Source of the DNA: Leeuwenhoekiella nanhaiensis
GTDB taxonomy: Bacteria; Bacteroidota; Bacteroidia; Flavobacteriales; Flavobacteriaceae
NCBI RefSeq assembly: GCF_002744755.1
Contig: NZ_KZ319297.1
Coordinates: 1-64,000 of the forward strand
Direction of reading: 5' to 3'
Length of the DNA: 64,000 nucleotides
Part shown: positions 1 through 10,400 of the stretch, in pieces
Numbering within the stretch: the stretch's first letter is position 1
How the letters are laid out: each line of letters opens with the position of its first letter
Notes under the pieces: model-generated
What the model was told of the DNA's origin: nothing
The model's input: the letters and a program-made list of their open reading frames with translations, nothing else
Database searches by the model: none
Translations under genes and position numbers: made by a program

Positions 1-309
1 AGCTTTATCCCACTTTTTAAAATCTTTTTTACCAAAGCCTAAATGCCAATCACTTACAGCCCAAAGTTTTTTTAAAGTTTTCTAAAAACCCGGTCCTCTA
101 CCCCTAATTACTCACCCAACAGAAAACTCAAAAACCACAAATCATCCCGAATTCCCCGAAAATGGCGTTGAAATGCAAAGGTCGCATACTTTAAACACAC
201 CATTTATAAGGAGGACTGCAATCAAAGTCGATTTAAAGCAACGCAACAAAAGCGCTAATGAGCAAAAATGAAGATCAAAACGTACACGCAAACCCTAAAA
301 AATGGCCTT

Positions 310-418
310 AACTTAAACCGGCTTAGCGATGGAGCGGCATGTGTGAGCTCTTTTTTACGACCGCAAGGAAGTGAAAAAAGCGAGTAGCGACAGCGCGGTG
401 ATTGCCTAAAGCAATCAA
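310..418. other. Structured intergenic element, possible flavobacterial repeat or RNA
   Basis: The 431 bases left of the porin gene hold no supportable gene. At about 345-383 a CTCTTTTTTAC arm pairs with GTGAAAAAAGCGAG around a CGACCGCAAGGAA loop, using one G-U pair and a two-base bulge. At 400-416 a perfect 6-bp hairpin follows (GATTGC, loop CTAAA, GCAATC). The pattern of AGCGA and GAGTAGCGACAGCGCGG blocks around an A/T-rich stem resembles intergenic elements I recall from other Flavobacteriaceae, but I cannot name the family. It lies just past the porin stop, so it could be a 3' end element. The strand is uncertain. Confidence 0.4.
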
Positions 419-431
419 AGCCCATAGGAAA

Positions 432-2405
432 CTAAAGAAAGAAATTCCACACCAATCCGAAACGGAATGTGAAATCGCGGTACGGATAACCCGGAGCGCT
501 GAAGTAATCATTAGGCGCAAACAGGGCATTAATATGTTCTCCTATAAAAAAGATGCGGGTTTGACGCACTTTCATATTAAAAAACAAATCGATCAAGGGA
601 AAGTCACCGATCTCTTCGTCATTCTGCACATAGAATTCCGCCAAAACCGGATCATAGCCATCCATAGTATAGGAGGTAAAGTATTTCAAACTTAGGCCCG
701 TCTGCACAAATAATGCTTTATTAAACCATTCATCTGAAAAATATAGGGTGTTTCGCGTGATAAGCTGTGGTACATTGAGGTATTGATCACCACCAGTTAC
801 TTTTTGGTACGCTATGGTGTTATCTAGCGCAAATTTACCCAGGCGAAACTCCTTATTGACCTTTGCCTTTAGGTAGGTAATATTATCTCCGGTTTGAAAG
901 GACTTAACCAAACTATCTTCAGGGCTTCTGTCAAAGTATGCGTAATCAGACATATTAACCAGACTAACCGAAGCATTGAGCCAGTCGTCAGATTTCATCT
1001 TAAAATCTAAAGACTGCGTTTTAATCGTTTCATACATCTCTGCGTTATACCAGTTGTAATTTTCATAACTACTCTGGTAAAGCAGATGGTTGTAATTTGC
1101 CGGAGATGCGTTAAGATGCAATCCTCCAACAAAACTCGCCTTATCTTTATACGTATAACCCGCTTCGGCATCCAGATTATAGCCTGTAAAATCTCCTGCC
1201 ACATTAAGCGCAGCCTTCCCCGAAAGCTGAAAGCCTTTATACTCTTTTTTATACGTGGCTCCTGCGGCGATTATATTACCTGTAATTTGATTAGGAATAC
1301 GACCTGTGTCCTGAATTAACACTGAATTATAACCGTACTTATAATAAGAATGAGAAACCTGAAAACTCAATCGACCCAAAATATTATTAGTATAGGCCAC
1401 ATAGGTTGTATTGTCAAATGTTCTCAGATCGGTTTTATCAGAAATATTTTGAGTAACAAATGAATTCCCGAACAGGCTTGTTGCCGGAGCTGCCTGATCA
1501 TATCTGTAAAACTTGGTTTCGTAATTTAGAATATGTCCCAGCTCAATTCGGTTTTTGGAAAGCGTATCCTGCTGGATGAGATCGTATTTATGATTGAGAT
1601 AAAAACGAGCTCCGTCCAAAATACTTTCGGCATTTTCAAAATTTACAGAAAGTACAGCTCTGTCATCAAACTGTGAGTCATCGCTCCTAAAGTTTATCAA
1701 ACCTTGTTCTGTGAGTCCACCGTTTTCCTGGTTTAATAAATCCTGAGCTACATAATGCGCCTTGAGGTCATAACGACCACTTTTATTCTGATAATTTACC
1801 GTGAACCTAAAATTACCGGTACTGGTGAGAATGTTCTGATAATTACCCAAACTTCGTAAGCCTTTGTAAGCGATTGAAAAATTAAATCGTCTGGACTTAT
1901 TCATTGTAAAAAATGCATCCAAATTCTGACCTTGCTGGAATACACTCTTATAGTATAGTTCAGTTAGCGGTGTGGGAACATTGTAATAATAAATGTCATC
2001 AACTTCCATATAATTGAAATGCCTTGCGCGTGCGCCAAACAGTGGAAGTATATGAGCACCCGAAAAATCACGCATCAATGAGTTGTAGGATTGCCCCTCG
2101 TTAGAAAAGGGCAGCAACTCAAAATTATCTTTACGCAGGTAATTAAACTTATAGAATTTCTTTACGGTAAGCGAAGTATCTACTGTAGTAGTATCATTCG
2201 CTACAGAAATGATTTTATAGAGGTCGATGGGTGGGCGTTCTTTTTTATTTAATTTTGACCCTGGATTTGCGATACCCTGACGTTCCAAATCTTCATCACC
2301 ATCCATTCTGTTTAATGAACCACTTCCTAATGTACGCTGAGAGTACAACTTTTCAGAACCAACTAATATTAAAAAACAACAAAACAACAGATTTCTAAAG
2401 TGCAT
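432..2405 (-). CDS. Putative porin, Porin_10-type outer membrane beta-barrel
   Basis: A 657-residue protein that opens with a signal peptide (hydrophobic LLFCCFLILVG, probable cleavage before QRTLGSG). After a polar linker of about 100 residues it is built of alternating amphipathic strands rich in Tyr, Phe and Asn, and it ends in the barrel-type terminus VWNFFL with C-terminal aromatic residues. Length and layout match Bacteroidota putative porins of the Porin_10 family. It has no plug domain, so it is not a TonB receptor. The start ATG at 2405 directly precedes the signal peptide. It is transcribed leftward behind the 2551-5811 gene with a 145-base gap, so it may have its own promoter. The substrate is unknown. 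Confidence 0.75.
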   Translation of the reverse strand: MHFRNLLFCCFLILVGSEKLYSQRTLGSGSLNRMDGDEDLERQGIANPGSKLNKKERPPIDLYKIISVANDTTTVDTSLTVKKFYKFNYLRKDNFELLPFSNEGQSYNSLMRDFSGAHILPLFGARARHFNYMEVDDIYYYNVPTPLTELYYKSVFQQGQNLDAFFTMNKSRRFNFSIAYKGLRSLGNYQNILTSTGNFRFTVNYQNKSGRYDLKAHYVAQDLLNQENGGLTEQGLINFRSDDSQFDDRAVLSVNFENAESILDGARFYLNHKYDLIQQDTLSKNRIELGHILNYETKFYRYDQAAPATSLFGNSFVTQNISDKTDLRTFDNTTYVAYTNNILGRLSFQVSHSYYKYGYNSVLIQDTGRIPNQITGNIIAAGATYKKEYKGFQLSGKAALNVAGDFTGYNLDAEAGYTYKDKASFVGGLHLNASPANYNHLLYQSSYENYNWYNAEMYETIKTQSLDFKMKSDDWLNASVSLVNMSDYAYFDRSPEDSLVKSFQTGDNITYLKAKVNKEFRLGKFALDNTIAYQKVTGGDQYLNVPQLITRNTLYFSDEWFNKALFVQTGLSLKYFTSYTMDGYDPVLAEFYVQNDEEIGDFPLIDLFFNMKVRQTRIFFIGEHINALFAPNDYFSAPGYPYRDFTFRFGLVWNFFL

Positions 2406-2550
2406 CTACATTAAACTTTACTGCGAAAATATTTAAAAGAAACTGTTATTATCTGCATTTTTAGAAAATTAATTATTTAGCTACCCGCCATGAATTGAAC
2501 AATCGTATATGTGAAAAACTCAAACGATTTGTTCTAAGAAATGTTTCAAT

Positions 2551-5500
2551 TCAATTGGTATCAAAACTGCCTTCGGTCGAGTCGTATTTGTAAGTAATTA
2601 ATTTAGCATCATTCTTTATGAGAACAAGAAGCTTCCCATTATCAAAACTTAGAGAGGTTGCTCCAACCAGTTGTTCACTTACAGGGTCAACACCAAAGTC
2701 AGATAAGTAAAAGTACTCTCTCAAAGTTTTTACTGCAAACCCCTTCAGTGACGTATATCCACCATGATAGGTATTTACATCAAGAGCATTGCCAAAGACT
2801 AATAATATTTTCTCTTCGCCTATTTCAGCAACATTGAGGACGCGCATTGGAGCTACTTGCAATTCTGCATCAAATGCTTTAAAAACGGTGAATTTTCCAT
2901 TTTGATTCTCTAAATACCCGGAAGCTAAGACATTAACCTCATATTTTAAAGCTTCAGAAATTGCATCCTGACCAAAGATTTGTTGCAAGGTTTTGCCTGA
3001 AAAAACCACATTAGAATTAAACCGCCTTGCTAAAAAATTCATTTGTGAGATCAATTCCTGCCGGGAATTTATAGGGTATTGATTATCATTTACGGTGTAC
3101 GAAGTTACCACCTCACTTTCCCCGTTTTTATCAAAGTCTGAAAAATACATATTGACAGGAAGATCTTGTATGCTGTATTTAGTGTTCAATCCATAATTAC
3201 CTAAGATGATATCCAGGTCGCCATCTTGATCTATATCAAAAGCTTCTACTGACTGCCAAAGACCCTCTAATGGTTTAGGAAGAGTTTCTTGTTTAAAAGT
3301 TCCCTGTCTATTATAAAATACATAAGGCGCATCCCATTCTGCACTAATAACCAAATCTACCCAGCTATCCTTATTTAAATCGACCCAACAGGCATCTGTA
3401 ACAAATGATTCTACCTCAAATTCAGTGAGCTCCTTAAAATATCCAGTACCGTCATTTACCAACAGTTTGGATGCGGTGGGCCTACCAAAATTCTGAGGTG
3501 TAGATCTATTACCTACGAAAAGATCTGTATCGCCATCCAGGTCAAAATCTTCTGCTATAACAACGGATGTATTTAAAATATTCTGGGGAATACGGTTCTG
3601 ACTCTTTTCAAGAGTCCCATCAATATTAATATACAATCTGTCCTGATTTGGGCCTCCTTCTTTACCAATGCCAGAACCAACATATAAATCCAGATCACCA
3701 TCTTGGTCTGCATCAAAAAAGCAAGCGGCACTATCCTCAAAAGCAGCATCTTTTTCAAACGCTTTCGGGGTGCTCTTTTGAAAATAAGTTCCTTTGTTGA
3801 AAAAAATAGTTGCAGACCTGTTTTCTGAATTACCTATGAATAAGTCTTCTCTTCCATCACCATCAACATCTCCTTTCGCGTACGCGGGATCTTTCATTGA
3901 AAGACGGTAGGGTATTAAACGTTCATCTAAAAAATCGTATGTCGAATTCTCTTCGTGAGAGAATGAAATGGATTCGATTTCTTTAAAAAGATTATTTTGA
4001 GATTTAGGACGGAATTTTGGCTGAATTATTTTTGCCGGATTGTATGCCAAACTTACCTTTTGGTTAGCCTTAAGATCGTAAAATCCTTGTTCACTTAAAT
4101 CTGGCCAAACCACCTTTATTGAATCAATTGAATTTGCATCGCCTAGTCCAAAATGTAAAACACCTTCAACGGAAGATAAAAACCCCCTTGATTTTTGCAG
4201 CCATTTTGTTTGCGCCCCCAAAGTGTCATACACGACAACTTTGGCGCCTATAGATTCAAGATTTGCATCCTTATATTTAAGCGCAATTTGAATGAAATTA
4301 TTCTGTTTTGAATTATTAAGATAAATATCAGCAGGTGCGTTCAGATTATTTATAACGAGATCTAAGTCGCCATCAACATCAAGATCTACATAGGCCGCTC
4401 CTTGAGAAAGTGACGGCTTATCGGCTATCCAGCTTCCAGTCGTATTTTCAAAACCATCGGGCGAGCCTTTAAAAATTTGGTTTGCTACTTTTCCTGAAGG
4501 CATCTCATTGATTGAATTATACAACCATCGTAAACCCTGATTGCTATCTCGACCTTTGAATGAATTGGCTACATAATTCTTAAAGTCAAGTGCGTTTGGT
4601 CTTCTTAAGATCCCATTAGTAATTAGAAGATCATGAGATCTATCATTGTTAAAATCGCCAAACAATGCAGCCCAACTCCAATCTGTACTCGAAAGATTAT
4701 TAAGGATAGCAGTTTCTACAAAAAAGTTCCCGCTGTGGTTAATTTGAAGCATGTTTCTTGAATACTGATCCTTATACCCCAATCCTCTCAGTTTCTCACG
4801 CATGTTAAACATTACGTCATCACCTTCGGTCTCCTTAATGATTTTCTCGTCTCCCGGAAGCATATCCAACGTAATAAGGTCAACAAAACCGTCTTTATTA
4901 AGATCAGCCGTATCGCTACCCATTGAAAATCGACTTATAGCCGAAAAATAGTTATTCAATTCCTCCGTAAAAGTACCATCCTGATTATTGATGTAGAGAT
5001 AATCATCCTCGTGAAAATCATTACAAACGTAAATATCTTCCCAACCATCGTTATTGAAATCTGCAATAGAAGCACTCAAACCGTAGCTATTGACGCCTCC
5101 ATAAATATTGGCAACTTCACTTACATCAGTAAATAAACCACCATCATTTCGGAATAATATATCACCAACCAAAGGAGCTCTAGTCTCTCGTAATGCAGCA
5201 GGACCGTGAGAAAGTGTCGTATGAATTGCGTGATTGACCAAATACATATCCAGATCGCCATCTTTGTCATAATCAAAAAAATAGCTCTGTGTAGCATAAC
5301 CTTGAAAATCGAGCCCGTATTCTTTGGAGCGCTCGGTAAATGTACCGTCTCCATTATTAATAAACAGCTCGTTGTGCCCTTGAAAATCTAGTAAACCAGA
5401 CACATTACATACATAAATATCAAGCCACCCATCTGCATTGATATCAACCATCGTAGCTCCACTACTCCAGCTGCCGGAGCCAGATATACCGGTGCGGTCT

Positions 5501-5811
5501 GAAACATTTTCAAAAGATAGGCTTCCTTTATTGAGGTATAATTGATTGGGATTTTGATTTGAAACAAAATACAGGTCTGGCAAACCGTCATTATTCACAT
5601 CACCTGTAGCCACACCACCGCCATTATAATAATAGATATAACTTAAGATTGAATGCTCCTGATCTTCGCGTATCTGGTTTACGAAATCAACAGATGAATA
5701 TTTAGGATCTAATTTTTCAAATAAATAAGATTCCTTTTTAAAATCTTCAATCCTTTCAGAGCAAGCAATTGTTAACAAAAGACTGAAACTGGCACCAAAA
5801 AAAAACCGCAT
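2551..5811 (-). CDS. FG-GAP/VCBS repeat lipoprotein with ASPIC/UnbV domain
   Basis: A 1086-residue predicted lipoprotein with signal peptide and lipobox ending at Cys17 (LLLTIAC). It carries many FG-GAP/VCBS calcium-binding repeats in two blocks, with motifs such as GDVNNDGLPDLYF, DINADGWLDIYV and DLDVDGDLDLVI. Between the blocks, at about 500-580, lies an ASPIC/UnbV-like segment (SIGAKVVVYD, then RGFLSSVEGVLHFGLG). The repeats should fold as beta-propellers on the cell surface. In this phylum the architecture is often found beside SusC/SusD pairs, as here, suggesting a role in binding or presenting the imported glycan or peptide. A strong hairpin at 5840-5871 separates it from susD, so it may be expressed independently of, or at a lower level than, the pair. 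Confidence 0.8.
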   Translation of the reverse strand: MRFFFGASFSLLLTIACSERIEDFKKESYLFEKLDPKYSSVDFVNQIREDQEHSILSYIYYYNGGGVATGDVNNDGLPDLYFVSNQNPNQLYLNKGSLSFENVSDRTGISGSGSWSSGATMVDINADGWLDIYVCNVSGLLDFQGHNELFINNGDGTFTERSKEYGLDFQGYATQSYFFDYDKDGDLDMYLVNHAIHTTLSHGPAALRETRAPLVGDILFRNDGGLFTDVSEVANIYGGVNSYGLSASIADFNNDGWEDIYVCNDFHEDDYLYINNQDGTFTEELNNYFSAISRFSMGSDTADLNKDGFVDLITLDMLPGDEKIIKETEGDDVMFNMREKLRGLGYKDQYSRNMLQINHSGNFFVETAILNNLSSTDWSWAALFGDFNNDRSHDLLITNGILRRPNALDFKNYVANSFKGRDSNQGLRWLYNSINEMPSGKVANQIFKGSPDGFENTTGSWIADKPSLSQGAAYVDLDVDGDLDLVINNLNAPADIYLNNSKQNNFIQIALKYKDANLESIGAKVVVYDTLGAQTKWLQKSRGFLSSVEGVLHFGLGDANSIDSIKVVWPDLSEQGFYDLKANQKVSLAYNPAKIIQPKFRPKSQNNLFKEIESISFSHEENSTYDFLDERLIPYRLSMKDPAYAKGDVDGDGREDLFIGNSENRSATIFFNKGTYFQKSTPKAFEKDAAFEDSAACFFDADQDGDLDLYVGSGIGKEGGPNQDRLYINIDGTLEKSQNRIPQNILNTSVVIAEDFDLDGDTDLFVGNRSTPQNFGRPTASKLLVNDGTGYFKELTEFEVESFVTDACWVDLNKDSWVDLVISAEWDAPYVFYNRQGTFKQETLPKPLEGLWQSVEAFDIDQDGDLDIILGNYGLNTKYSIQDLPVNMYFSDFDKNGESEVVTSYTVNDNQYPINSRQELISQMNFLARRFNSNVVFSGKTLQQIFGQDAISEALKYEVNVLASGYLENQNGKFTVFKAFDAELQVAPMRVLNVAEIGEEKILLVFGNALDVNTYHGGYTSLKGFAVKTLREYFYLSDFGVDPVSEQLVGATSLSFDNGKLLVLIKNDAKLITYKYDSTEGSFDTN

Positions 5812-5839
5812 GAACTTAATCTATTTTTAGGGAAAAATA

Positions 5840-5871
5840 AAAGCCTCTGATAACTGAATATCAGAGGCTTT
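5840..5871 (-). terminator. Intrinsic terminator after susD
   Basis: A perfect 13-bp inverted repeat (AAAGCCTCTGATA, 6-base loop, TATCAGAGGCTTT). On the minus strand it is followed by a T-rich tract, 20 bases past the susD stop. It should end most susC-susD transcripts before the FG-GAP gene. Confidence 0.75.
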
Positions 5872-5891
5872 AAATTAAGCTAAATTATTTA

Positions 5892-7406
5892 CTAATTCTG
5901 AGAATCAATGAAATTATTATCCTGAATCTCTTGTTGAGGAATTTCGAAAGACAAACGCTCATCATCAAAACGAATAGGCACTCCAACGAAAGACAAGTGG
6001 TTACTGCCACGCGTCACGGTAGCTTTATTACGCTTCATTGCAAGATAGCTCTTACCTTCACCCCAAAGCTCTAAACGCGTTTGCTTGTAAATCTCATCAA
6101 GAAGAGCCTGACCACTAAGACCATCTACAAATGAAGGATCAGCAACACGCGCAGCCACTAAAGTCTTAAGTGCAGTTCGCGCAGGACCGGTCTGACCAGC
6201 TCTTGCCTTGGCTTCAGCGTTAAGGAGAAGAACTTCTGCATATCTCATATACCAGTAATCTGCTTTAACAATTTGCGAGGTTCCTGTAACAACTCTATCA
6301 CTATCATAGAACTTATTAATAGGCTGAAGATATCTACCTGAGGACTGGTTAGTTAAAAACTGAGTTCTTCTTATATCATCTGCAGGCATACTGTTATAAA
6401 GAGCTGCATCCATAGCTTTGTAATCGCCATATGCCGCATAGCTATACGAGAATGTATCTATTTGACCCCACCAAGAGATCAAACCCAAACCAATTTCAGC
6501 ATTGATATCAACACCCCACATCCATCCTTGAGAGCTAACATCGTTAAAACCACCAAGAACACCATTTGCAGTTCTGCTATTATCCATCAAGCTAGCATTA
6601 GTACCTGCAAGAGCTTCATTAGTAAGTGTAACTACATCATTCCAACGATCTCTTCTAGAACCTAAAACATAAGCTAAGATGGTCTGAGCAATAGGTTTAT
6701 CAACCTGTAATTTTGAACCTCCTGGTCTTGTATAACCATCCAATAAATCAATAGCTCTTCTAAGATCATTCTCCATTTGAGCATACACCTCTTCAGTTGT
6801 AGATTTCTCTTTTCCTGAAATTAAGGGCTCAGTATATAGGGGCAATGTAGGCTGAGTCCAGCTTGCCTCAACATCATTGATCATATATTGAGTAAGATAG
6901 AAATAAGAGTGTGCTCTCATCGCTAAGGCCTGCCCGTAAACATAGCCTTCCTCAACGCTTTCAGGTACTGCATCATTTCCTCCTAAACTTTCAATAACCA
7001 AATTTGATAAGTTTACTACTCTGTAGTAATATCTCCAAACCTGATAGTTATCTAAGAAAGTGAAATCTTGAGTACCCTGAAATTCAGTAATACTTGAACG
7101 GTACCAACCAAATGTACTTAATGACAACGCCATATCACCGCAAAGCATATCCGCAAAAACATCATAAGCTTTATGCCCAAAATCATCATGACCTCCGGTA
7201 CCACCACTACCAACATCAAACATAGTAGCATATATACCAGTCATTGTAGCCTCTCCTAATTCTGGATTCAGAGTAATAGCATCACCTAATTGATCTGCAT
7301 TGATGACAGAACCTGTAGGTTCTTCAACCAAAAAATCATCACTACAGCCTACAAGCAATACTGCCATAGCCGTAATTCTAATTGAGTTTTTAATAAAATT
7401 TTTCAT
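5892..7406 (-). CDS. SusD/RagB family nutrient-binding lipoprotein
   Basis: A 504-residue lipoprotein with lipobox at Cys21 (VLLVGCSDDFL) followed by the typical SusD opening (FLVEEPTGSV). The N-terminal helical TPR-like part contains RAHSYFYLTQYM. The C-terminal part has the SusD signature YWYMRYAEVLLLNAEAKAR and a WGEGKSYLAMKR segment that corresponds to the usual family ending. SusD proteins sit on the outer leaflet as a lid over the SusC barrel and bind the substrate. The gene starts 12 bases after the susC stop, so the two are one operon. No polysaccharide-degrading enzyme is linked, and the ligand cannot be inferred. Confidence 0.93.
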   Translation of the reverse strand: MKNFIKNSIRITAMAVLLVGCSDDFLVEEPTGSVINADQLGDAITLNPELGEATMTGIYATMFDVGSGGTGGHDDFGHKAYDVFADMLCGDMALSLSTFGWYRSSITEFQGTQDFTFLDNYQVWRYYYRVVNLSNLVIESLGGNDAVPESVEEGYVYGQALAMRAHSYFYLTQYMINDVEASWTQPTLPLYTEPLISGKEKSTTEEVYAQMENDLRRAIDLLDGYTRPGGSKLQVDKPIAQTILAYVLGSRRDRWNDVVTLTNEALAGTNASLMDNSRTANGVLGGFNDVSSQGWMWGVDINAEIGLGLISWWGQIDTFSYSYAAYGDYKAMDAALYNSMPADDIRRTQFLTNQSSGRYLQPINKFYDSDRVVTGTSQIVKADYWYMRYAEVLLLNAEAKARAGQTGPARTALKTLVAARVADPSFVDGLSGQALLDEIYKQTRLELWGEGKSYLAMKRNKATVTRGSNHLSFVGVPIRFDDERLSFEIPQQEIQDNNFIDSQN

Positions 7407-7418
7407 GTTTATTTTTTT

Positions 7419-10400
7419 TTAAAATTTAGCTCGCACACCAACAGTAAAGGTGGTCAATGGAGCATAAAGTGCTCTTCCTGAGTTACCACTTTGGCTGGTT
7501 GTTGGCAAGAAGCCCTGACGCGCTGTTTTGTACATTAAATTATCTCCAGATGCAAACAAGCTTAAACCAGAAAGACCCATATTCGATAAAGTTCTACTAT
7601 CAAAAGTATAATTTAACAATACGTTATTTAAGGCTATGAAGTCAGTACTTGTTATAAATCTAGAAGATTGAGAATTAACGTTTGGAATAACATTATCAGC
7701 AATAAGAGGTACGCTGGTTATATCACCAGGTTGTCTCCATCTGTTTCTTACATCAGTGTGACGGTTAGTACCAATTATACCTCCATTGTTGTCGTGCATA
7801 AGTTCAGCATATTGTGAGTCATAAGCATAACCACCTAATGAATATGTAAATTGAGTCGAAAGGCTGAAATTATATGCCTGAGCTGAAAGCCTGAATGCAC
7901 CATAAACTACAGGAATACCTTTTTTCTCAATAAATAACTGAGTTGCATCAGCATAAGCTTTCGTAGTTTGGCGCGCTACTGTTGCATCAGGATTTTCATC
8001 CAGGAATGGCGTAAGAGATGGTATAGACTCTTCTCCACTATCCAATACCCCATTACTGTTGGCATCGTTAAAGTATTGATACCACATTGGGTAACCATCG
8101 GCCGGGTCAACACCTGCATAATCTCTCATATAGAAGTCGTAGATAGATCTTCCGTTAGCATAACCATAAGCTCCTACATTTTGGAATACCGCTGGCTCCT
8201 GGGTTTGATTATCTAATGGCATCGTAGTTATCTCATTATTCGGCAAAGAACCGTTAATCGATAGATCTAACGAGTAGTTTGCTGTTTTAACAAGATGCCC
8301 TGTTAAATCGAATTCCAGACCTGAGTTTCTTAAAACACCATCATTAACATCTATAATAGCAATACCCGTTGAAGGCGCAATTCGTCTTTCAAAGATTAAG
8401 TTTTCTGTATCCTTAACAAAATAATCTACACTAAGGTCCAACCAACTACCTAAATCTAATTCAACACCTGCCTGGTATTGCTTAGCAGTTTCCCAGGTTA
8501 AATCAGCGTTAGCAAAAGTATCTGGAGCAACAGCAAATCCTCCGTTTACATTGGTTACACCAAATAGGTTAATTCCTGAGAAAAAGCCTACTCCTCCCTG
8601 ATCTCCCGTCAAACCGTAAGATGCTTTTAACTTCAAAAATCTAATTAAGTCGTTAGAGTTAAGGAAATTTTCATTAGAAACTACCCAGGCTGCACCTACA
8701 GAACCAAAGGTATCCCACTTATCACGGTAAAATCTTGATGAACCATCTCTACGTAAAGAACCAGTAATGAAGTATTTATTGTCAAAATCATAATTAATTT
8801 GACCAAAATAAGATTCTAGAGTATTTCCAGCTTCGGTTCCTGTTGGCGCTGTAGGGAAAACAATGTAGTTGCTCAACTCTCTTCCACCAGGGATAATCGC
8901 CTTGGTCTTAAATGTAGATGTGAAGTTTTGTCTATATTCATTGCTTTCGTGCGCAGCAAAGGCTTCAAAAGAATGTAAGCCAAATTGCCTTTTGTATCTA
9001 AGTAACTGCAAAAAGTTAGTCACAGTACGCTCTGTAACGTCCTGATCTAAAGTTCCACCACTACCCGAAGCTACACCATAAAATTGGTTACCTAACTCGT
9101 CATCAATATTATTAAAATACTGCAAACCAAAACGCGTCTCGAAAGTCATCCCTTCAAAAATATCAATAGTTGCGTTAACATTAGCATTGATTTCATTCCT
9201 AATCGCTCCATTGAAGTCATACTTAGCTGATGCTATTGGGTTAAGATTATCAGCATTAGGTCTTGGTCTAAACCCAGACTCTGATCCATAATCGTACTGG
9301 AATCCACCAAAAATAGGATCTGGCACTAATTGATAATTGTCATCTCTTAAGAAAACTGGATAGATTGGAGGAATCTTATCTGCAAATTCAAACAAGTTTT
9401 CAGCCCCATCAGTTTGACCGTTAGCAATAGTTTCAGAATAAGCGTAACCTATGTTTGCCCCAATATTAGCCCAAGGCTTAATTTGTGAAGAAACATTTAA
9501 ACGGGTCGTGTAACGCTTATAACCCGTGTTGATTGCATAACCGTCATCATCAAGGTAACCAACAGAAAAATAATATCTAGATTTATCTGTTCCGCCACCC
9601 ATACGTAGGTTAGCCTCTGTTCTAATAGCCGAGTCGAATGCTGCATCTTCAAAACGCTCAGGCGTATAACGTCTCGTAACACCCGGACGAACCTGACCTG
9701 TTGCAGGGTCAATCAGCTCAGCACCATCAGCAACATTCCACATATTGTAACCTGGAGCCAAAATTCGATTTCCTACAGTGCCACCTCCGAAAAGATTGGT
9801 ATTAACAAAATCAATTGCATCAGCTCTTGTCGAACCGTTTAAAACTTGTCTGTTAACTTTTGCTTCCCACATCAAACCGATTGATTCTTCTGGAGATGTA
9901 ATTACACTATAACGCGGGATTATAGAGGCGTTAACACCAGTTTTGACATCAACCTCAATGTAAGTCTCTGTTGACGTTCCGCTTTTAGTAGTAATTAAAA
10001 CAACACCGTTCGCTCCTCTTGAACCATAAATAGCAGTTGCGGTAGCATCTTTTAATATCGTAGTTGAAGCGATATCTGAAGGGTTAATAGAGTTTAGACC
10101 ACCAGTGAAAGGAACGCCATCCACTACATAAAGAGGATCTCTATTACCATTTATTGAACCAAAACCTCTAATACGAATAGTGGAAACTGTACCCGGCTGC
10201 CCAGAAGTATTAATGACCTGCACACCAGCAGCTTCACCAGCTAAAGATTGAGAAACGTTTGCAAAGTTTTTAAGCTCAATATCCTTAGCTTCAATAGTAG
10301 AAGCAGAACCCGTAAAAGCCTGTTTTGTAGAAGTACCATAACCTACTACAACAACTTCCTCAAGAGATTCTCCCGCCTGCATTGTGATACTATAAGTATC

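Noticed and set aside
1-86. Leftward open stretch reading KLWAVSDWHLGFGKKDFKKW, which resembles the SDxHLG metallophosphoesterase motif.
   Set aside because: A stop (TAG) lies only a few codons upstream and no ATG, GTG or TTG is in frame between it and the motif, so I cannot support a gene start. It could be a pseudogene end or chance.
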